Origin: Mycoplasma sp. 2045
Lineage (GTDB): Bacteria > Bacillota_I > Bacilli_A > Mycoplasmatales > Metamycoplasmataceae
DNA length: 64,000 nucleotides
Direction of reading: 5' to 3'
Assembly (NCBI RefSeq): GCF_024582715.1
Contig: NZ_CP102083.1
Span: 620,001-684,000 of the forward strand
The notes under the pieces were generated by a model that did not search any database, was not told the origin of the DNA, and saw nothing but the letters and a program-made list of their open reading frames with translations. Shown one piece after another: positions 13,145-29,365 of the stretch (within the stretch, counting starts at the first letter, position 1; each line of letters begins with the position of its first letter). The translations under genes and the position numbers were made by a program.

Positions 13145-14635
13145 ATGCAAAAGCAGTTCACACAGAAAAGTTTTACATTTTTTACAATTAATTTTGTCGT
13201 TGGTATAGGTTTTATAACTACAATATCAACAATTATGAACATATCTTACTGAGGGTATCTTGTAATGATACTCTCAGCATTTATATGCTTTGGAATAATG
13301 TTGGTATTCTCTAGATTATCAAATCAATATAATGATCACTACGGTGGTTCGTATGCTTACGCAAGACATTTAGATGATGATGTTGTTGATGGTAAATTAA
13401 CAAAATCAAAAAAACGCGGTCTTAGAAATCTTGTTTTCTTCATCGGATGAAACCAATTTATTCAAACACCACTTTTATCAGCAATTGCACCTTTATTCCT
13501 AGCTGATGTTGTTGAAATAATACTACCTAAACCAGAAGAATTTCCTCAACACAACTTAGTTATGTGAATAGTTAGAGGGATTTCAATCTTACTATTCATT
13601 TCCATAATTGCTATTTCAACAATTGGATTAAAAACAAATAAGAAAATTATTTTCATTGCCTCATTATTTAAATGAATAATACTTATCTTAGCCATCTTTG
13701 TAATGTTAGTCGCTGTTTCAAAGGAAGCTACATTACCTGACTCAGCTACATACAAAAAAGTTACACCTCAATTAATTATCGCTGATGTTCTTTTATTTAT
13801 GTATGCTTTTGCAGGAACTGAAGATGTTGCTGCTATGGCTAAAGATGTTAAGTTCAAGAGTTTTAGAAAAATATTATTAACATCATTAGCTTTCATATTT
13901 GGATTTTATCTAATATTCTTTTCACTCTATTTATTCTTACCAAACTCATTAAAAGTAACTAATGGAGATAGTTCGAACGAAATTTCAAAAATCTACACCT
14001 ATGGATTAGGTGCATTTGGAGTCTCTATCTTCATTATTGGATTATTATGTAATGATTTAGGATTTAGAATTTTTCAAACGGTTGCGACTGCTAGAAAACT
14101 TGTTCCTCTTTCTCAAGATGGTTACTTATTCAATTCATTGCATCATAAAAATAAAAAGGGCGAATTTAAAAATGCAATCGTTTTCTCTACAGTTATAATA
14201 ATGATTTCAATGATTACATTATGACTTGTTCCTACTATATTCTTAGATAAAGAATATAGTGATGAGTTCTTTAAAGCAACAATTATAACCAGTTCAATTG
14301 CATTATTAATTGAAGACTTAATCACATTCTTTATAGCATTCAGATTAGCTGCAAAGAAAAGAATTTCAAAAATACCTGTTTGAGAAAAAACTATTTACAT
14401 TATTGATATTTGTATAATGTCATTTATCTTATTAATCACATTCTTCCCTTGAATTTTAAGTGGCCAATGAGAATTCAAAAATACAGTATCAATTATCATT
14501 TACGTAGTATTTATTGGGGTTGGTTTTGCACTAAAACTTCTCAATAAATACAAACACAAATTCAAAATTTACAATAAATGAATTGCTAAGCACAATAAGC
14601 AATTTGATAATTTAATTTTTATAAAAAATAAATAA
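13145..14635 (+). CDS. APC-family amino acid permease
   Basis: A 496-residue protein with about 12 hydrophobic segments. The opening segment (TFFTINFVVGIGFITTI) corresponds to helix 1 of amino acid/polyamine permeases, with its GIGFI unwound segment. FAGTEDVAAMAKDVK matches the conserved helix 6 region (FxGxExxAxxAxE) of the family. It probably imports amino acids; the substrate cannot be told. It starts six bases after the lon stop and is followed by a bidirectional terminator. Confidence 0.85.
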
Positions 14636-14663
14636 CCAACTTCTGTAGCTGGTTATTTTTTAA
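14632..14663. terminator. Bidirectional terminator between the permease and the dut-like gene
   Basis: A stem ATAACCA / TGGTTAT with an 11-base loop is followed by a T-run on the plus strand; the minus-strand side is also T-rich. It serves the convergent genes on both sides. Confidence 0.75.
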
Positions 14664-15157
14664 TAATTATTTTTAATACGGTCGTAGTTCTTTTGATTTT
14701 TAAGAACATATGCATCATATAAATCTTCATATGTAAACCCTAACATTACAAATGAACCCAATGCAACTTGAAACGCGTGTTCGATATTTGATTTATTAAC
14801 TTTTTTCATTATGTTTGCTAATGAAATAAATAAATGTTGGAATTGAATGTTTATATCCTGGTTAATTATTTTTGGTTCTATTTCAGGTAGAACATCAAAT
14901 TTATAAGCAAAATTAACTAAGAAATGGATTAAATCAGCAAATTCTTCAGTTACAGCTAATTTATTTACATTCTTTTGTGATTTTCAATATTTAAAACTTT
15001 GAACTTCATTTACATATTCAGCAGCTTCAATTAAAAGCGCTAGAGTTTTTTGAACTATAAAGTCTTCTTTGTTAAATGTTGGATTAAGACTTAAACTTTT
15101 TTCTCTGATTTTATTATCCAATTCTTTTTGCATCTCAAATATCTTTATTAAATTCAT
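14660..15157 (-). CDS. Dimeric dUTPase-like protein (MazG superfamily)
   Basis: A 165-residue all-alpha protein. LLIEAAEYVNE (about residues 41-51) and VTEEFADLIHFLVNFAYK (about 70-87) match the metal-binding ExxE and ExxD motifs of dimeric dUTP pyrophosphatases, which convert dUTP to dUMP and keep uracil out of DNA. No Shine-Dalgarno is seen. A TATAAT hexamer (complement of 15164-15169) lies only about 7 bases before the ATG, so the message may be leaderless. It is convergent with the permease and downstream of the inserted IS element. Confidence 0.8.
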
Positions 15158-15163
15158 GTTCTA

Positions 15164-15169
15164 ATTATA
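15164..15169 (-). promoter_or_regulatory. -10 element of the dut-like gene
   Basis: A perfect TATAAT on the minus strand within GTAATATAATTAG, immediately upstream of the ATG at 15157. The expected transcription start falls at or next to the start codon. Confidence 0.5.
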
Positions 15170-15190
15170 TTACAAAAAAATGTTTGTATA

Positions 15191-15377
15191 TTTAAACTTT
15201 TACAGCTTGCAGACTGTGCTTTTAGTTTTTGAGAAGTTAAATAAAAAATCAGAGAACTGAATCTCCGATTTTCAAATTATTCGTTTACGAAGTCTTCTTC
15301 ATAATCATCATCAGATGCATATGAATCTTCAAATGAGTTTTGTAATTCTTCGTTTTCTTGTGCTAAGTCACTTAAAA
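15191..15377. repeat. Left copy of 187-bp target duplication (contains rpoC 3' end and terminator)
   Basis: This stretch repeats 17242-17427 almost perfectly; the only difference seen is one A in a poly-A run (six here, five there). It flanks the IS1634-like element and includes the last 33 codons plus stop of rpoC (15277-15377) and the rpoC terminator hairpin. The rpoC fragment here has no start and is not a gene. IS1634 is known to make exceptionally long, variable target duplications, so this is best read as its target site duplication. Confidence 0.92.
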
Positions 15378-17241
15378 CCTGAGTTTCCAAGTTAAAAAGG
15401 GATAAAAAACGAAAACACCTACAAATAAGGCGTTTTCGTTTTTTGTTATTTTTAATTACAATGATAGATTTTCTATAACAAATGAAAAATCTTTATATAT
15501 TTTGTTTAATTCATAATGGTTTGGATCTAAATTATTAATAATTTCACCAACAACTTTACCATTCACAGTTTTAGTTGTTATTGTTATAAGTTTTAAGGCA
15601 TCCACAAACATATTCATAGTTACCTTTTGAATTTCACCATTATCTTCATAGAACTTTTTGAGTTTGTAAATTGAGTATTTTAAAACAATCAACGCTAAGA
15701 AACATAAGAAAACATGCGCTTGAATGTGAGAATCTTTATGAACAAACATTGGTCTAACTTCAAGCGAAGATTTCAATGTTCTAAAATCTTCTTCAATTTT
15801 TCATTGTTGTCTATAAATTTCATTAGCTCTTTGTGCTGTTAAATTAGGTATGTTGGTTTCAATCATATAGAAACCATCTTGATCAGCTATTTTTTTAATT
15901 TTAGAGTAATTTAATTTGGCAATTGTTTTGCCTTCAACATCCATATATTTTTTCTTGTATTCTGGAACAAGATCACTTAAGCAAATTACATTATTAATTG
16001 ATTTTTTCTCATATTTTGCTATCGAAAAAGCTCTTTTTATTCTGTCAAGCTTTTCTTTTGCTGGGCTAAAGTAAACTATTTGTTTTCTAAGAGTTTGATT
16101 AAATCTTTTCCTTTTTCTATTGTTTGCTCAAACAGATTCCACAAATCTGCTTTTTGAAAACATTTCATGTTCCAACATATAATCTTTATCTTCGATGATG
16201 AATCTTTTATCTGCTTCGCTAAGGTTATTGATACGTTTTTGGACGATGTATTTATAGCCTTTCTGTTCTAAAAATCTTAAGTTAGCATTTTGACTAATTC
16301 CTCTGTCGGCAATGATTGTTATGTCTTTAATCTTGTAAATTCTTTCCATTTCAATTAAAAACTTAATTAAAGTTTGTGAATCGGCAGTATTTCCTTCAAA
16401 AATTTTGTAATGAAAAGGTATTCCATTATTGTCTGTCGCCATTGCTATTACAATTTGGTCTTCATCATGCTTGCCGTCTTTTGAAAAACCTTTTTGTCTT
16501 ACGCCTTTTCTTGAAAAACTTTCAAAATAAACAGTTGTATTGTCAAAGTGTAATTGTTTACTGTTTCTATTAGTTAATTCTTGTAATTTATTGTAAAGAT
16601 TGAATAAAATAGTTTCTTTGTTTGTTAAAAAAGTATCAAAATAGTTATAAATTGATGATTTTTTAATTTCAACATTGTGTAAAAAATCGTTTTTGTTTTT
16701 ATATTGACAAATGTAGCTTCTTGGAAAAATAATTCTGGTTCCAATGACAAATTCAAGAACTTCTTCTAATGATTTGTGTTTGCTTTTTGGCAATGAACTG
16801 AATAAATCTAGTTCTTTGATAATTTTGTAAATTAAATCAATTCCAACATTTTTAACATTGGTTTCAACAGATGTTGGCTCTAACAATTCAAAAATTTGCT
16901 CTTTGCTTCAACTTTGTTGTTTGTGAATGGAACTAATTTTGCGATTGCCTTTAAATCATCAATGTTTTGCAAAGAATATTTATCTTTGATTTCGTCTCAA
17001 TAGCCTAGACCAACTAAATCACCAATTCCTTTACCATAACCTTTTGAAATCCCAATTGCTAAATAGATGCCTTTAGGGTTGTTTCTTTTATATAAAATGT
17101 AATTGCTCATGCTTTAATTATACACTATTATCATTGTAATCATTGTAAAAAATAAAAATTTTTGATTTTTTACTTATATACATAGTATATAAGTAGAGTT
17201 TAAAAATTATAAAAAATGAGCTTCCTACTTGGAAACTCAGG
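15378..17241 (-). mobile_element. IS1634-like insertion sequence
   Basis: About 1.86 kb bounded by perfect 15-bp terminal inverted repeats (CCTGAGTTTCCAAGT at 15378-15392 and its complement at 17227-17241). It carries one transposase gene on the minus strand and is flanked by direct repeats of about 187 bp. Length, single long transposase and very long duplication all agree with the IS1634 element (IS4-type superfamily) known from Mycoplasma mycoides. It sits immediately downstream of rpoC without damaging it, because the duplication restored the gene end. Confidence 0.92.
15456..17110 (-). pseudogene. IS1634-like transposase, frameshifted near its N terminus
   Basis: A DDE-type transposase of about 550 codons. 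From ATG at 17110 the protein reads MSNYILYKRNNPKGIYLAIG and continues to LVPFTNN, then stops at TAG about 16880. The rest, from about KQQSWSKEQIFELLEPT onward, is in another frame and stays open to 15456 with UGA as Trp. The frames join at a CAA/AAC-repeated stretch near 16915-16925, suggesting loss of a short repeat unit (1 or 4 bases). DDE-type landmarks are HFDNTTVYFE, ITIIADRGIS and the C-terminal YRQQWKIEEDFRTLKSSLEVRP. This copy probably makes no full transposase unless the ribosome shifts frame. Confidence 0.85.
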
Positions 17242-17290
17242 TTTAAACTTTTACAGCTTGCAGACTGTGCTTTTAGTTTTTGAGAAGTTA

Positions 17291-17320
17291 AATAAAAATC
17301 AGAGAACTGAATCTCCGATT
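17291..17320 (-). terminator. rpoC terminator
   Basis: On the minus strand a nine-base stem (AATCGGAGA / TCTCTGATT, one G-T pair) is followed by TTTTATTT just after the rpoC stop. A second copy lies at about 15241-15270 because of the IS target duplication, where it can end IS transcripts. Confidence 0.75.
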
Positions 17321-17326
17321 TTCAAA

Positions 17327-21818
<4,492 letters not shown>

Positions 21819-21826
<8 letters not shown>

Positions 21827-24800
21827 ATCAATCTCCCCCTGTTTCATGTGAATCTACATAGTGATATTGTTCACTATCATCGTAATCATTGTCGTAGCTT
21901 TCTACTTCAGTTGTTTCAAGTTTCATTCCAAGACCTTTAAGTTCATATGAAAGAACGTTAAATGATTCTGGAATACCTGGTGTAGGTAATTGTTTTCCTG
22001 ATACTAATGCACTATATAACGCATTACGTCCAGCGATGTCATCTGATTTATATGTAAGGATTTCTTGAAGAACGTTTGTTGCTCCATAGGATTCGATAGC
22101 TCATGTTTCCATTTCCCCGAATCTTTGTCCCCCGTTTTGAGATTTACCTCCAAGAGGTTGTTGTGTAATAAGTGAGTATGGACCAACTGAACGAGCGTGC
22201 ATCTTGTCATCAACCATATGGTTAAGTTTAAGCATATACATAACACCAACAGAGATAGGTTTATCAAATTTTCTACCTGTAATAGGGTCGATTAAAATTT
22301 GTTTTCCACTCTTGTTTAATCCAGCTTCTTCTAAACAAGCTTCAATGTCTGACTTCTTAATACCATCGAATGATGGAGTAACGAATTTAACATTTAATTT
22401 TCTAGCAGCCATTCCTAAGTGAAGCTCAAGAACTTGACCAATGTTCATACGTGAAGGAACCCCTTGAGGGTTAAGCATAATGTCAAGTGGTGTTCCATCT
22501 TCTAAGTATGGCATATCTTCTTCAGGAAGCACGATTGAGATAACCCCTTTGTTTCCGTGACGACCAGCCATCTTATCCCCGACTTTGATTTTACGTTTTT
22601 GAGCAATAGAAACCTTAACAATCTTGTCAATTCCTTCTTCTAAAACATCACCTTTTTCTCTAGAAAGAACTTCAACGTGAATTACAGTACCATTGTGACC
22701 GTTTTTAACTTTAAGAGATGTATCTTTTGATGTTTGTGGACGTTGTTGAAGAATAGCCATTAAAAGTTTTTCTTCTTGAGATGGGTTTTCTTCTCCTTTA
22801 GGTGATAATCTACCAACTAAAACGTCACCAGCTAAAACTTCTGATCCAACTTTAACAATACCGTTTTCATCTAAGTTTCTTAATGAGTATTTAGAAACGT
22901 TTGGAATGTCGTTTGTTAAGATATCGTCACCAGCACGTGATGATCTGAATTGAATTGTTTGTTCTTCAATGTGAATTGATGTATAAACATCATCTTTAAC
23001 TAATCTTTCGTTGATGATAACAGCATCCTCAAAGTTGTATCCGTTTCAAGTTGTAAATCCAACAAGAACGTTTTTACCAAGAGCCATTTCTCCATCTTTG
23101 AATGAAGAACCATCAACTAATAAGTCACCAGCTTTAATTTCTTGTCCAACTTCAACAATTGGTTTTTGTTGAATTAATGTACCTTGGTTACTTCTTTCGA
23201 AGTTTCTAAGTGTATATTTATCAAAGCTTTCTTTTGTTGTAATTTCTCCTGTTTTAGGATCTTTTACTTCTTTAAAGTGTTTTACGTGGATTTTTGATCC
23301 ATCAACAAAATCAACAACCCCATCTCCTTTAGCTCTTAAGTTGTATGATGAGTATTTAGCAATATCTGCCTCAATACCTGTTCCAACATATGGAGCTTCT
23401 GCTTGGATTAATGGAACTGCTTGACGTTGCATGTTTGATCCCATAAGTGCACGGTTGGCATCATCGTTTTCTAAGAACGGAATAGCAGCGGCAGCTATAG
23501 AAACAATTTGTTTTGATGAAACCTCAATGAAATCAATTTCATGTGGTTTACCAATGATATAGCTGTAATCACGTCTAATTGTTAATAAGTCATCTGTAAT
23601 ATTGTTGTTGTCATCAACGTGAACTGATGATTGAGCAAATGAGTATCCAATTTCTTCAGCAGCTGTTAAGTATCTAATGTCGTTGTAATCTACAACCCCA
23701 TTGTTAACTTTGTAGTATGGAGTTTTTAAGAACCCTAAATCATTAACTTTTGCATATGTTGCATAGTTTAAGATAAGACCGATGTTTGGCCCTTCAGGTG
23801 TTTCAATAGCACAAATTCTTCCGTAGTGAGTTGCGTGAACGTCACGAACTTCGAATTGAGCTGTATCACGGTTAAGACCTCCAGGTCCAAGTGATGTAAC
23901 ACGACGTTTGTTTGAAACTTCTGATAATGGGTTAATTTGATCCATAAATTGTGAAAGTTTTGATGAGTTAAAGAATTGTTTCATTTGGTTTGTTACAAGT
24001 TTGTTGTTTGTAACGTTTTTAGGTGTAACCTTGTCAGCTTCTTTAGCTCCCATACGCTCACGAGTTGCTTTTTCAAGTTTTGTTAAAGCAACTGATAATT
24101 GACCTTCTAATAATTCACCAACTGAAACGATACGTTTGTTTGTTAATGAATCTGGATCATCGTCTTTACCAATTCCATCTGTTAAGTTGAAGTAGTAGTT
24201 AATTGCAGCAACTATATCTGAAATTAATAAGTGTGGCTCAACTGATTTTGGATCGTTACCGATTACTAAAACAGGTTGTTCTGGTTTTTCTTCCATTCAT
24301 TTTCTAGTTGGGTAAACTCAAACTTTAACAATGTGTGTTCTCTTTGATAACACCTTGCTGTTCTTAATAACGTGGTGGTAAACAATTTCTGGATCAATTC
24401 CAGGAATTCTTTCGTATGAAATTTTTCCTTCGTTAAATAAGTTTTGAATTTCTTTAGCTTTTCTTATGTCGATGAATGTTCCTCTTGTAAATGCAGGTTC
24501 ATCTGCACCTTTAAGATAAATATCTTTAGCTAAGTATGTGTTTGTAATTCTGTCAACTAAAGAAAGTTTTTCATTTAACATATGACGACCTGTTACAGAT
24601 AAGTTGTAACGTTTCTTATCAAAAAGCATTCCTGGTAATAATGAACGTTTAGCTTCTTCAGAAATACGGTCACCTTTTCTTAAACCTCTGAAAAGTTCTT
24701 CTTGACATGCATCAAGTAATTCTTCAGATGTGAATTCTGAGTTTAAGATAAGTTTGTCTTTCTTAAGTGTTTCATCAAGTAATTCATTGTTTTCACCAAA

Positions 24801-25481
24801 TAACTCTCTAATTGTTTTTTGTGAAAAACCAAATGCTCCTAAGAATGTAGCTAAGTTAACATTTTTGTTTTTGTCAATTTTAATCTTAACTGCATCTAAT
24901 GTTGATGATGTAACTTTGTGAGAAACTTCAAGTCAAGAACCGATTCTAGGTAAGATTTCTAATTTGTTGAAAAGGTCATCAGATTGTTTGTTACGCACAC
25001 CTAATCCGAAGTATGCTCCTGGTGAACGAATTAACTGACTAACGATAACTTTTTCAGAACCGTTGATAATAAAACTTCCACCACTTGTCATGTATGGAAT
25101 TTCCCCAAGTAAAACTTCATCTTCTTTAATTTCACCTGAGTTTTTAACTTCACTTTTTAAAGTAACGAAAACTTTTGCACTAAAGTTCATTCCCTTCGCT
25201 TTAGCTTTTTTGATTTCTTCACTTTCACTAGTGATTTTTTTGAAAGGTAATTCTAATCTAACAGAACCCTTTTTGTATTCAAGCTTAACTTCTCTGTTAG
25301 CAGCTTCAATAGGGTAAATTTCTAAAAGACATTCTTGAATCTTTTTGTTCATAAAAAGTTCGAAACTTTCTTTACTTGTTTCAAGAATATCAAAAAGTGG
25401 AAGAGTAGTCTTTGTGACTGAGTAATCTCTTCTTCAAGTTTTTGGACCAAATTTACGTAATTTGTAATTGTGTTGTTCCAT
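21819..25481 (-). CDS. rpoB: DNA-directed RNA polymerase beta subunit
   Basis: A 1220-residue beta subunit. Landmarks are the rifampicin-region segment [36 protein letters not shown], and [15 protein letters not shown] with the active-site lysines. The end reads through a UGA as Trp and stops at TAA inside rpoC. Two ATGs are possible: 25490 directly abuts the AAAGGA Shine-Dalgarno (no spacing), while 25481 is nine bases away and is preferred. The gene is preceded by a structured leader (25522-25601). Confidence 0.98.
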
Positions 25482-25521
25482 ATTTGTCATTCCTTTCTTG
25501 CAGATAAACCTTCAATAAGAA

Positions 25522-25601
25522 TAAAAAAATACACCTCTATGTACAATTTATATAAAAGGTATATAAATTTTACATTAAAAATGTAATTTTTAAAGGTGTA
25601 T
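25522..25601 (-). promoter_or_regulatory. Long hairpin with T-tract upstream of rpoB
   Basis: On the minus strand ATACACCT (complement of 25594-25601) pairs with AGGTGTAT (complement of 25529-25536), followed by seven T residues. Inside the loop is a second hairpin, TTACATT / AATGTAA. A TAAAAT -10-like hexamer lies just upstream, so the RNA could begin at the stem. It is either the terminator of the TPP-transporter operon or a transcription attenuator in the rpoB leader. Confidence 0.5.
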
Positions 25602-25642
25602 TTTAAAGCATTTTAAGTGAAATCATAAGATATTTTTTAGTA

Positions 25643-25672
25643 TTTTTAAACCTATGTGCTAGGCTTAAAAAT
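25643..25672. repeat. Inverted repeat in the rpoB upstream gap
   Basis: A 12-base imperfect stem (TTTTTAAACCTA / TAGGCTTAAAAA) around a TGTGC loop. It lies between the end of the transporter permease and rpoB and could assist termination on either strand; no clean T-tract follows on the minus side. Confidence 0.4.
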
Positions 25673-25703
25673 TTATTTTGCAAAATTTCCTCAAAAAATT
25701 TTG

Positions 25704-27404
25704 TTAAAAATCTTTTTTAAAGAATAGTAAATCTTGCGATTTTGAAATAAAATTTCGCTGCTTTTTGAATGAATTTCATAACTTTGAATTATTGATATAA
25801 AACTTGAGTTTATCTTTATTTTTGAAGATTAAATACGCAAGTTCCAACATGATTAAAAACACATAAGCAGGCAATATTAATGGAACAATTTTCGAATACT
25901 CTTGAGTCTCTTGATATTTATTAATAGTTTTATAAATACTGATATTTGCAAATGCTCCATAAATAATTGCATTTCTAAATGATTTTTCATATTCAAATAA
26001 GTTAGTTGAAATTATTTGATTTTTAATTTGTGGAATTATAAAGTTTCTGTAAATAAATCATTTCGAATTACCCTGAGCTTGCATATTTGAAATTTTTCTT
26101 CTATCAATTGAGTTAATTGATTCAGCAAACTGCTTGCACATATGTCTAAATGACGAAATTAAGATTGCTGAAGTTATTGCAACTTGACTTTTCATCAGTG
26201 GATTAAACATATAAAATCAAATTACTGCAGGTATGATTTTGATAATTATCAAAATCGTTTTGTTAAATCACACAAGATATGAATTAAATAAGTTTTCTGA
26301 CAATATAAATGAGTAAGCTATTGCGAAAATAAACGCAAGACCAACAGCCACATAAGCACACATAAAAATGTATAAATAATCTTTATAAATGTCAGTTTTC
26401 ACAACATCACTGAAGTCTCAAAGAAATAGCGATTTAAAGAATAGTGAGAATGTTTTTACGTCTACCTTACTATGGAATAAGCCTGTTAAACTTCAAATAA
26501 ATATCCCAAAGTAAATAGCTAAAATAAATCAGAAAACATACTTTCTTCAGTTATATTTGAATTTATTTAAGTCTGCTTTTGAATTAATTGTAATGTTAGG
26601 TTTAACAAATAAAACTTTATTAAAGAAGAATAATAATCCTTCGTTGATTAATATAAACAAGAATATAAAGAATAAGGTTATCCCTATATTTTTTTGGTAT
26701 TTACTTAAATCACCAAAAAAGAACCCTAATCCATTTATTCCAACAATACCTAAAACTGAAACTCATCTTATGTTTGATTCATAAGATAAGAAGAAGTTGA
26801 CTCAAAACTTATTTTTGAGTACTAATACAATATTTGTATAAAATGACTTTAATTTTGAAGATCCTTTTGCAATATCATTTCAATATTTTTTAGTATCAGC
26901 TGCTTCTATTAAATCATTAATGTACTTGTGCAATCATAATCAAGTAAATCAGAAATAAATAGTAAATGCAGCTAAATAAGGGTCAAAGGAAATTTTAAAT
27001 ATCAATAAAAACACAATTACAGGAAAAGCTCTTAGCAATAAGAGAATTATTTTAATAATTAAAGGTATTGATTTGTGTTTATGAATATTCGTTGAAGCAA
27101 AAAAACCTGTAAATAAAGCTGCTAGAAAACCTAAAATGCTACCACAAGTTATTGTTTTGACTGTTTGGATAAAGTATTTAAAGTTTAATTCTCATAAGTT
27201 TTCAGTTAAGTTTTTGTTATATGACTTGAATGAAAACATATCTGTAAAATTTTTAGCAGCTCTTTTTCAACCTGGATTCGAAACCGGAGAAAAGAAACCT
27301 AAATAATACATTGAGACTATTAATAAAATAAGTGCAACTAATATTAATATTCACTTTTTGAAAAGGGACTTATTTTGATATTTTGTTAACTTCGTTTGGT
27401 TCAT
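25704..27404 (-). CDS. ABC permease of the Cypl (p37) thiamine pyrophosphate system, p69-like
   Basis: A 566-residue membrane protein with about 12 hydrophobic segments in two similar halves. Each half carries a permease coupling segment, LEANDLIEAADTKKYWND-like in the first and FAESINSIDRRKISNMQAQG in the second, as in phosphonate/TPP-type ABC permeases. It corresponds to p69 of the Mycoplasma hyorhinis p37-p29-p69 operon and forms the membrane channel for the lipoprotein and ATPase encoded just upstream. Its start lies 35 bases inside the end of the ATPase gene. With UGA as Trp, the C terminus runs about 27 residues beyond the first UGA to TAA at 25704. Confidence 0.82.
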
Positions 27405-28128
27405 CAAAATAACTTTCTATTTGTTTTTTATCAAATTCACCTTTAATAAATACTTTATCCACTTTTCCACGTTTAAGCGATATTAACTTATCACAGTATT
27501 GGATTGCTAAATTCAAATCATGAATTGCGATAATCGTATATCTATCTTTAGAAAACTCTTTTAAAAGTTTCATAACATTATGTGAATTTTGGTTATCTAA
27601 ATTACTTGTGAGTTCGTCTCCAAGTAAAATTTGTGGTTCATTAATGAAACTGATTAATAATTGAGCTCTTTGTTTTTGACCACTAGATAACTTATTTATT
27701 GGTGCAAGGAGCAAGTTAGAAATTTGTAATCTTTCAGCAAGATTTCAAATTTTATCTCTTGTTTCCTTATCAATAAATTTAAAGAACTTATAAATAAAGT
27801 TTTTGTAGTGCTTGTAATTAAATTTCAGATTATCAAAAGTTGAGTAATTAACTAAATTTAAACCATCAGGATCAACATATTCGATTTGGTTTTTATATTT
27901 TCTTTTTTGGTTTTTCGTTAAATTTTTAATATATAAATCATCTACGATGACTGAACCGTTTGCTATAGTGTCAAGGTCATAAAAGGATTTAAGGATTGTT
28001 GATTTTCCTGCTCCTGATTTTCCAATTAGACCAACTAATTGGCCTTTTTGGATAGTAAAATTAAGATCTTTTAGATCAAAATTTTCATTATCTTTATATT
28101 TAATTACTACATCTTTAAACTTTATCAT
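27370..28128 (-). CDS. ABC ATPase of the Cypl (p37) thiamine pyrophosphate system, p29-like
   Basis: A 252-residue ATPase that powers the p69-like permease. It has Walker A GKSGAGKST, Q-loop region QIEYVDPDGL, signature LSSGQKQRAQ, Walker B ILLGDELTSNLD and H-loop IAIHDLNLA. The ATG at 28128, four bases after the lipoprotein stop, is preferred over an upstream GTG. It is the p29 counterpart of the M. hyorhinis operon. The second residue of Walker B's usual DEP is DEL here, as in several related PhnC-type proteins. Confidence 0.9.
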
Positions 28129-28132
28129 TCTT

Positions 28133-29317
28133 TTAAATCTCACTTAATTTATTTCAATATTCTGTTTGTTCATTATCAATTGACTTGTATCCGTAGAAAC
28201 CATTTTTAGGTCCTCAAATATCTTTATTTTGTTCTGATAATGATTTAAACACTGAGTTAATAGTTTTTTTAGCTTTGTCAGTAACTCTTGAACTGTAAAC
28301 TCCTACATTGTATGGTAATGGGTCTGTTACAGTCAAGAAGTAAATATCTTGTTGTTGATCCCCTTCACCAGGTCTAACTTCTGGATTAACCTTGTATGAA
28401 AACTTTTTACTATCCTTATATTTTGTATATGAATAAGAACCTTCATTATCGAAGAAAATGTGAATATTAGCATTAGCTTGTGTTGAAGCTTCAGTTAATT
28501 TAGCCTGTTTTATTTTATCTGAGTATGTAACTCTTAATTGATCAAGTGAAACAAATGGTTTGTTTGTTTCTGTATTAAAGTTTTTAGCAAATAATGCTTC
28601 TGGTAATAGGTATTTGCTTCCTGATGAGCTTTTACCAATTCCTATTCCATATGAAACAAATTTTTCTAAATCTTTAGTTTTTCAAGCTTTAATAATTTCA
28701 TCAGCCATAGTACGAGTTGCAACGATTGCAATTAACCCTCTTTGGTATGGTACTAATTCATCTGAATAAAATCTAGGGTAGTAACTTTCAGCTCATTCTC
28801 CCTCAGGTTGATTTCAACCATTCCCTCAGTCTTTTTGTTTGAAGTACATGTTTTCAGAAGCTGCAATCGTCATTAAAGATGCACCTGAATCTTTTGAATA
28901 AGTTGCATCTTTAATGTCACCTTTAAATTGTTTTGTTAATGTTTGAAGTGCAACTGATAAGTTTTCTGAAATGAATTCATCTTTTTTGCTTAATAATGTT
29001 CCTGAATTAATGAAAGCTAAATCAGTTTCACCTTTTAATAATTCATCTTTTGCAACATTATATGAATCATCTTCAACTAACTTAATGTTAAGTTTGATTG
29101 ATTTATCAATCTTTTGAATTTCTGAATTAAATAAATTATTTAACTCAGTTTTGTAAGTGTCTGCATTTTCAATACCATAAGGTTTGATTAGAGAAAGTGT
29201 ATAAGTAGTCACTTTTTCATCTTCTCTTGCAGAAGAACACTGACCAGCAACAGCTGGTAATGTTGTTAGCGCAAGTAAACTTGCACCAAATAGTAAGCTT
29301 TTTGATTTTATTTTCAT
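28133..29317 (-). CDS. cypl: Thiamine pyrophosphate-binding lipoprotein Cypl (p37)
   Basis: A 394-residue extracytoplasmic substrate-binding lipoprotein. The signal peptide ends in PAVAGQ-Cys27, an atypical but mycoplasma-like lipobox. The middle and C terminus (WNQPEGEWAESYYP, PLPYNVGVY and IWGPKNGFYGYKSIDN) resemble the M. hyorhinis p37/Cypl protein, whose structure contains thiamine pyrophosphate. The TPP riboswitch directly upstream supports the same ligand here. It is first in the operon with the p29-like ATPase and p69-like permease. In M. hyorhinis p37 also affects host-cell migration; whether this holds here is unknown. Confidence 0.9.
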
Positions 29318-29320
29318 ATA

Positions 29321-29351
29321 AATAAAAAATCCTTTCTTTTGAATGAAAGGA
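29321..29351 (-). terminator. Terminator/expression platform of the TPP riboswitch
   Basis: On the minus strand TCCTTTC pairs with GAAAGGA around an eight-base loop, followed by six T residues. The 3' arm is also the only Shine-Dalgarno-like sequence before the cypl ATG, so one hairpin could block both transcription and translation. Confidence 0.72.
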
Positions 29352-29365
29352 CATCGAAAAAGAAA

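Noticed and set aside
15277-15377. A second rpoC C-terminal coding piece
   Set aside because: It has no start and is identical to the true rpoC end; it is part of the IS target duplication, not a gene.
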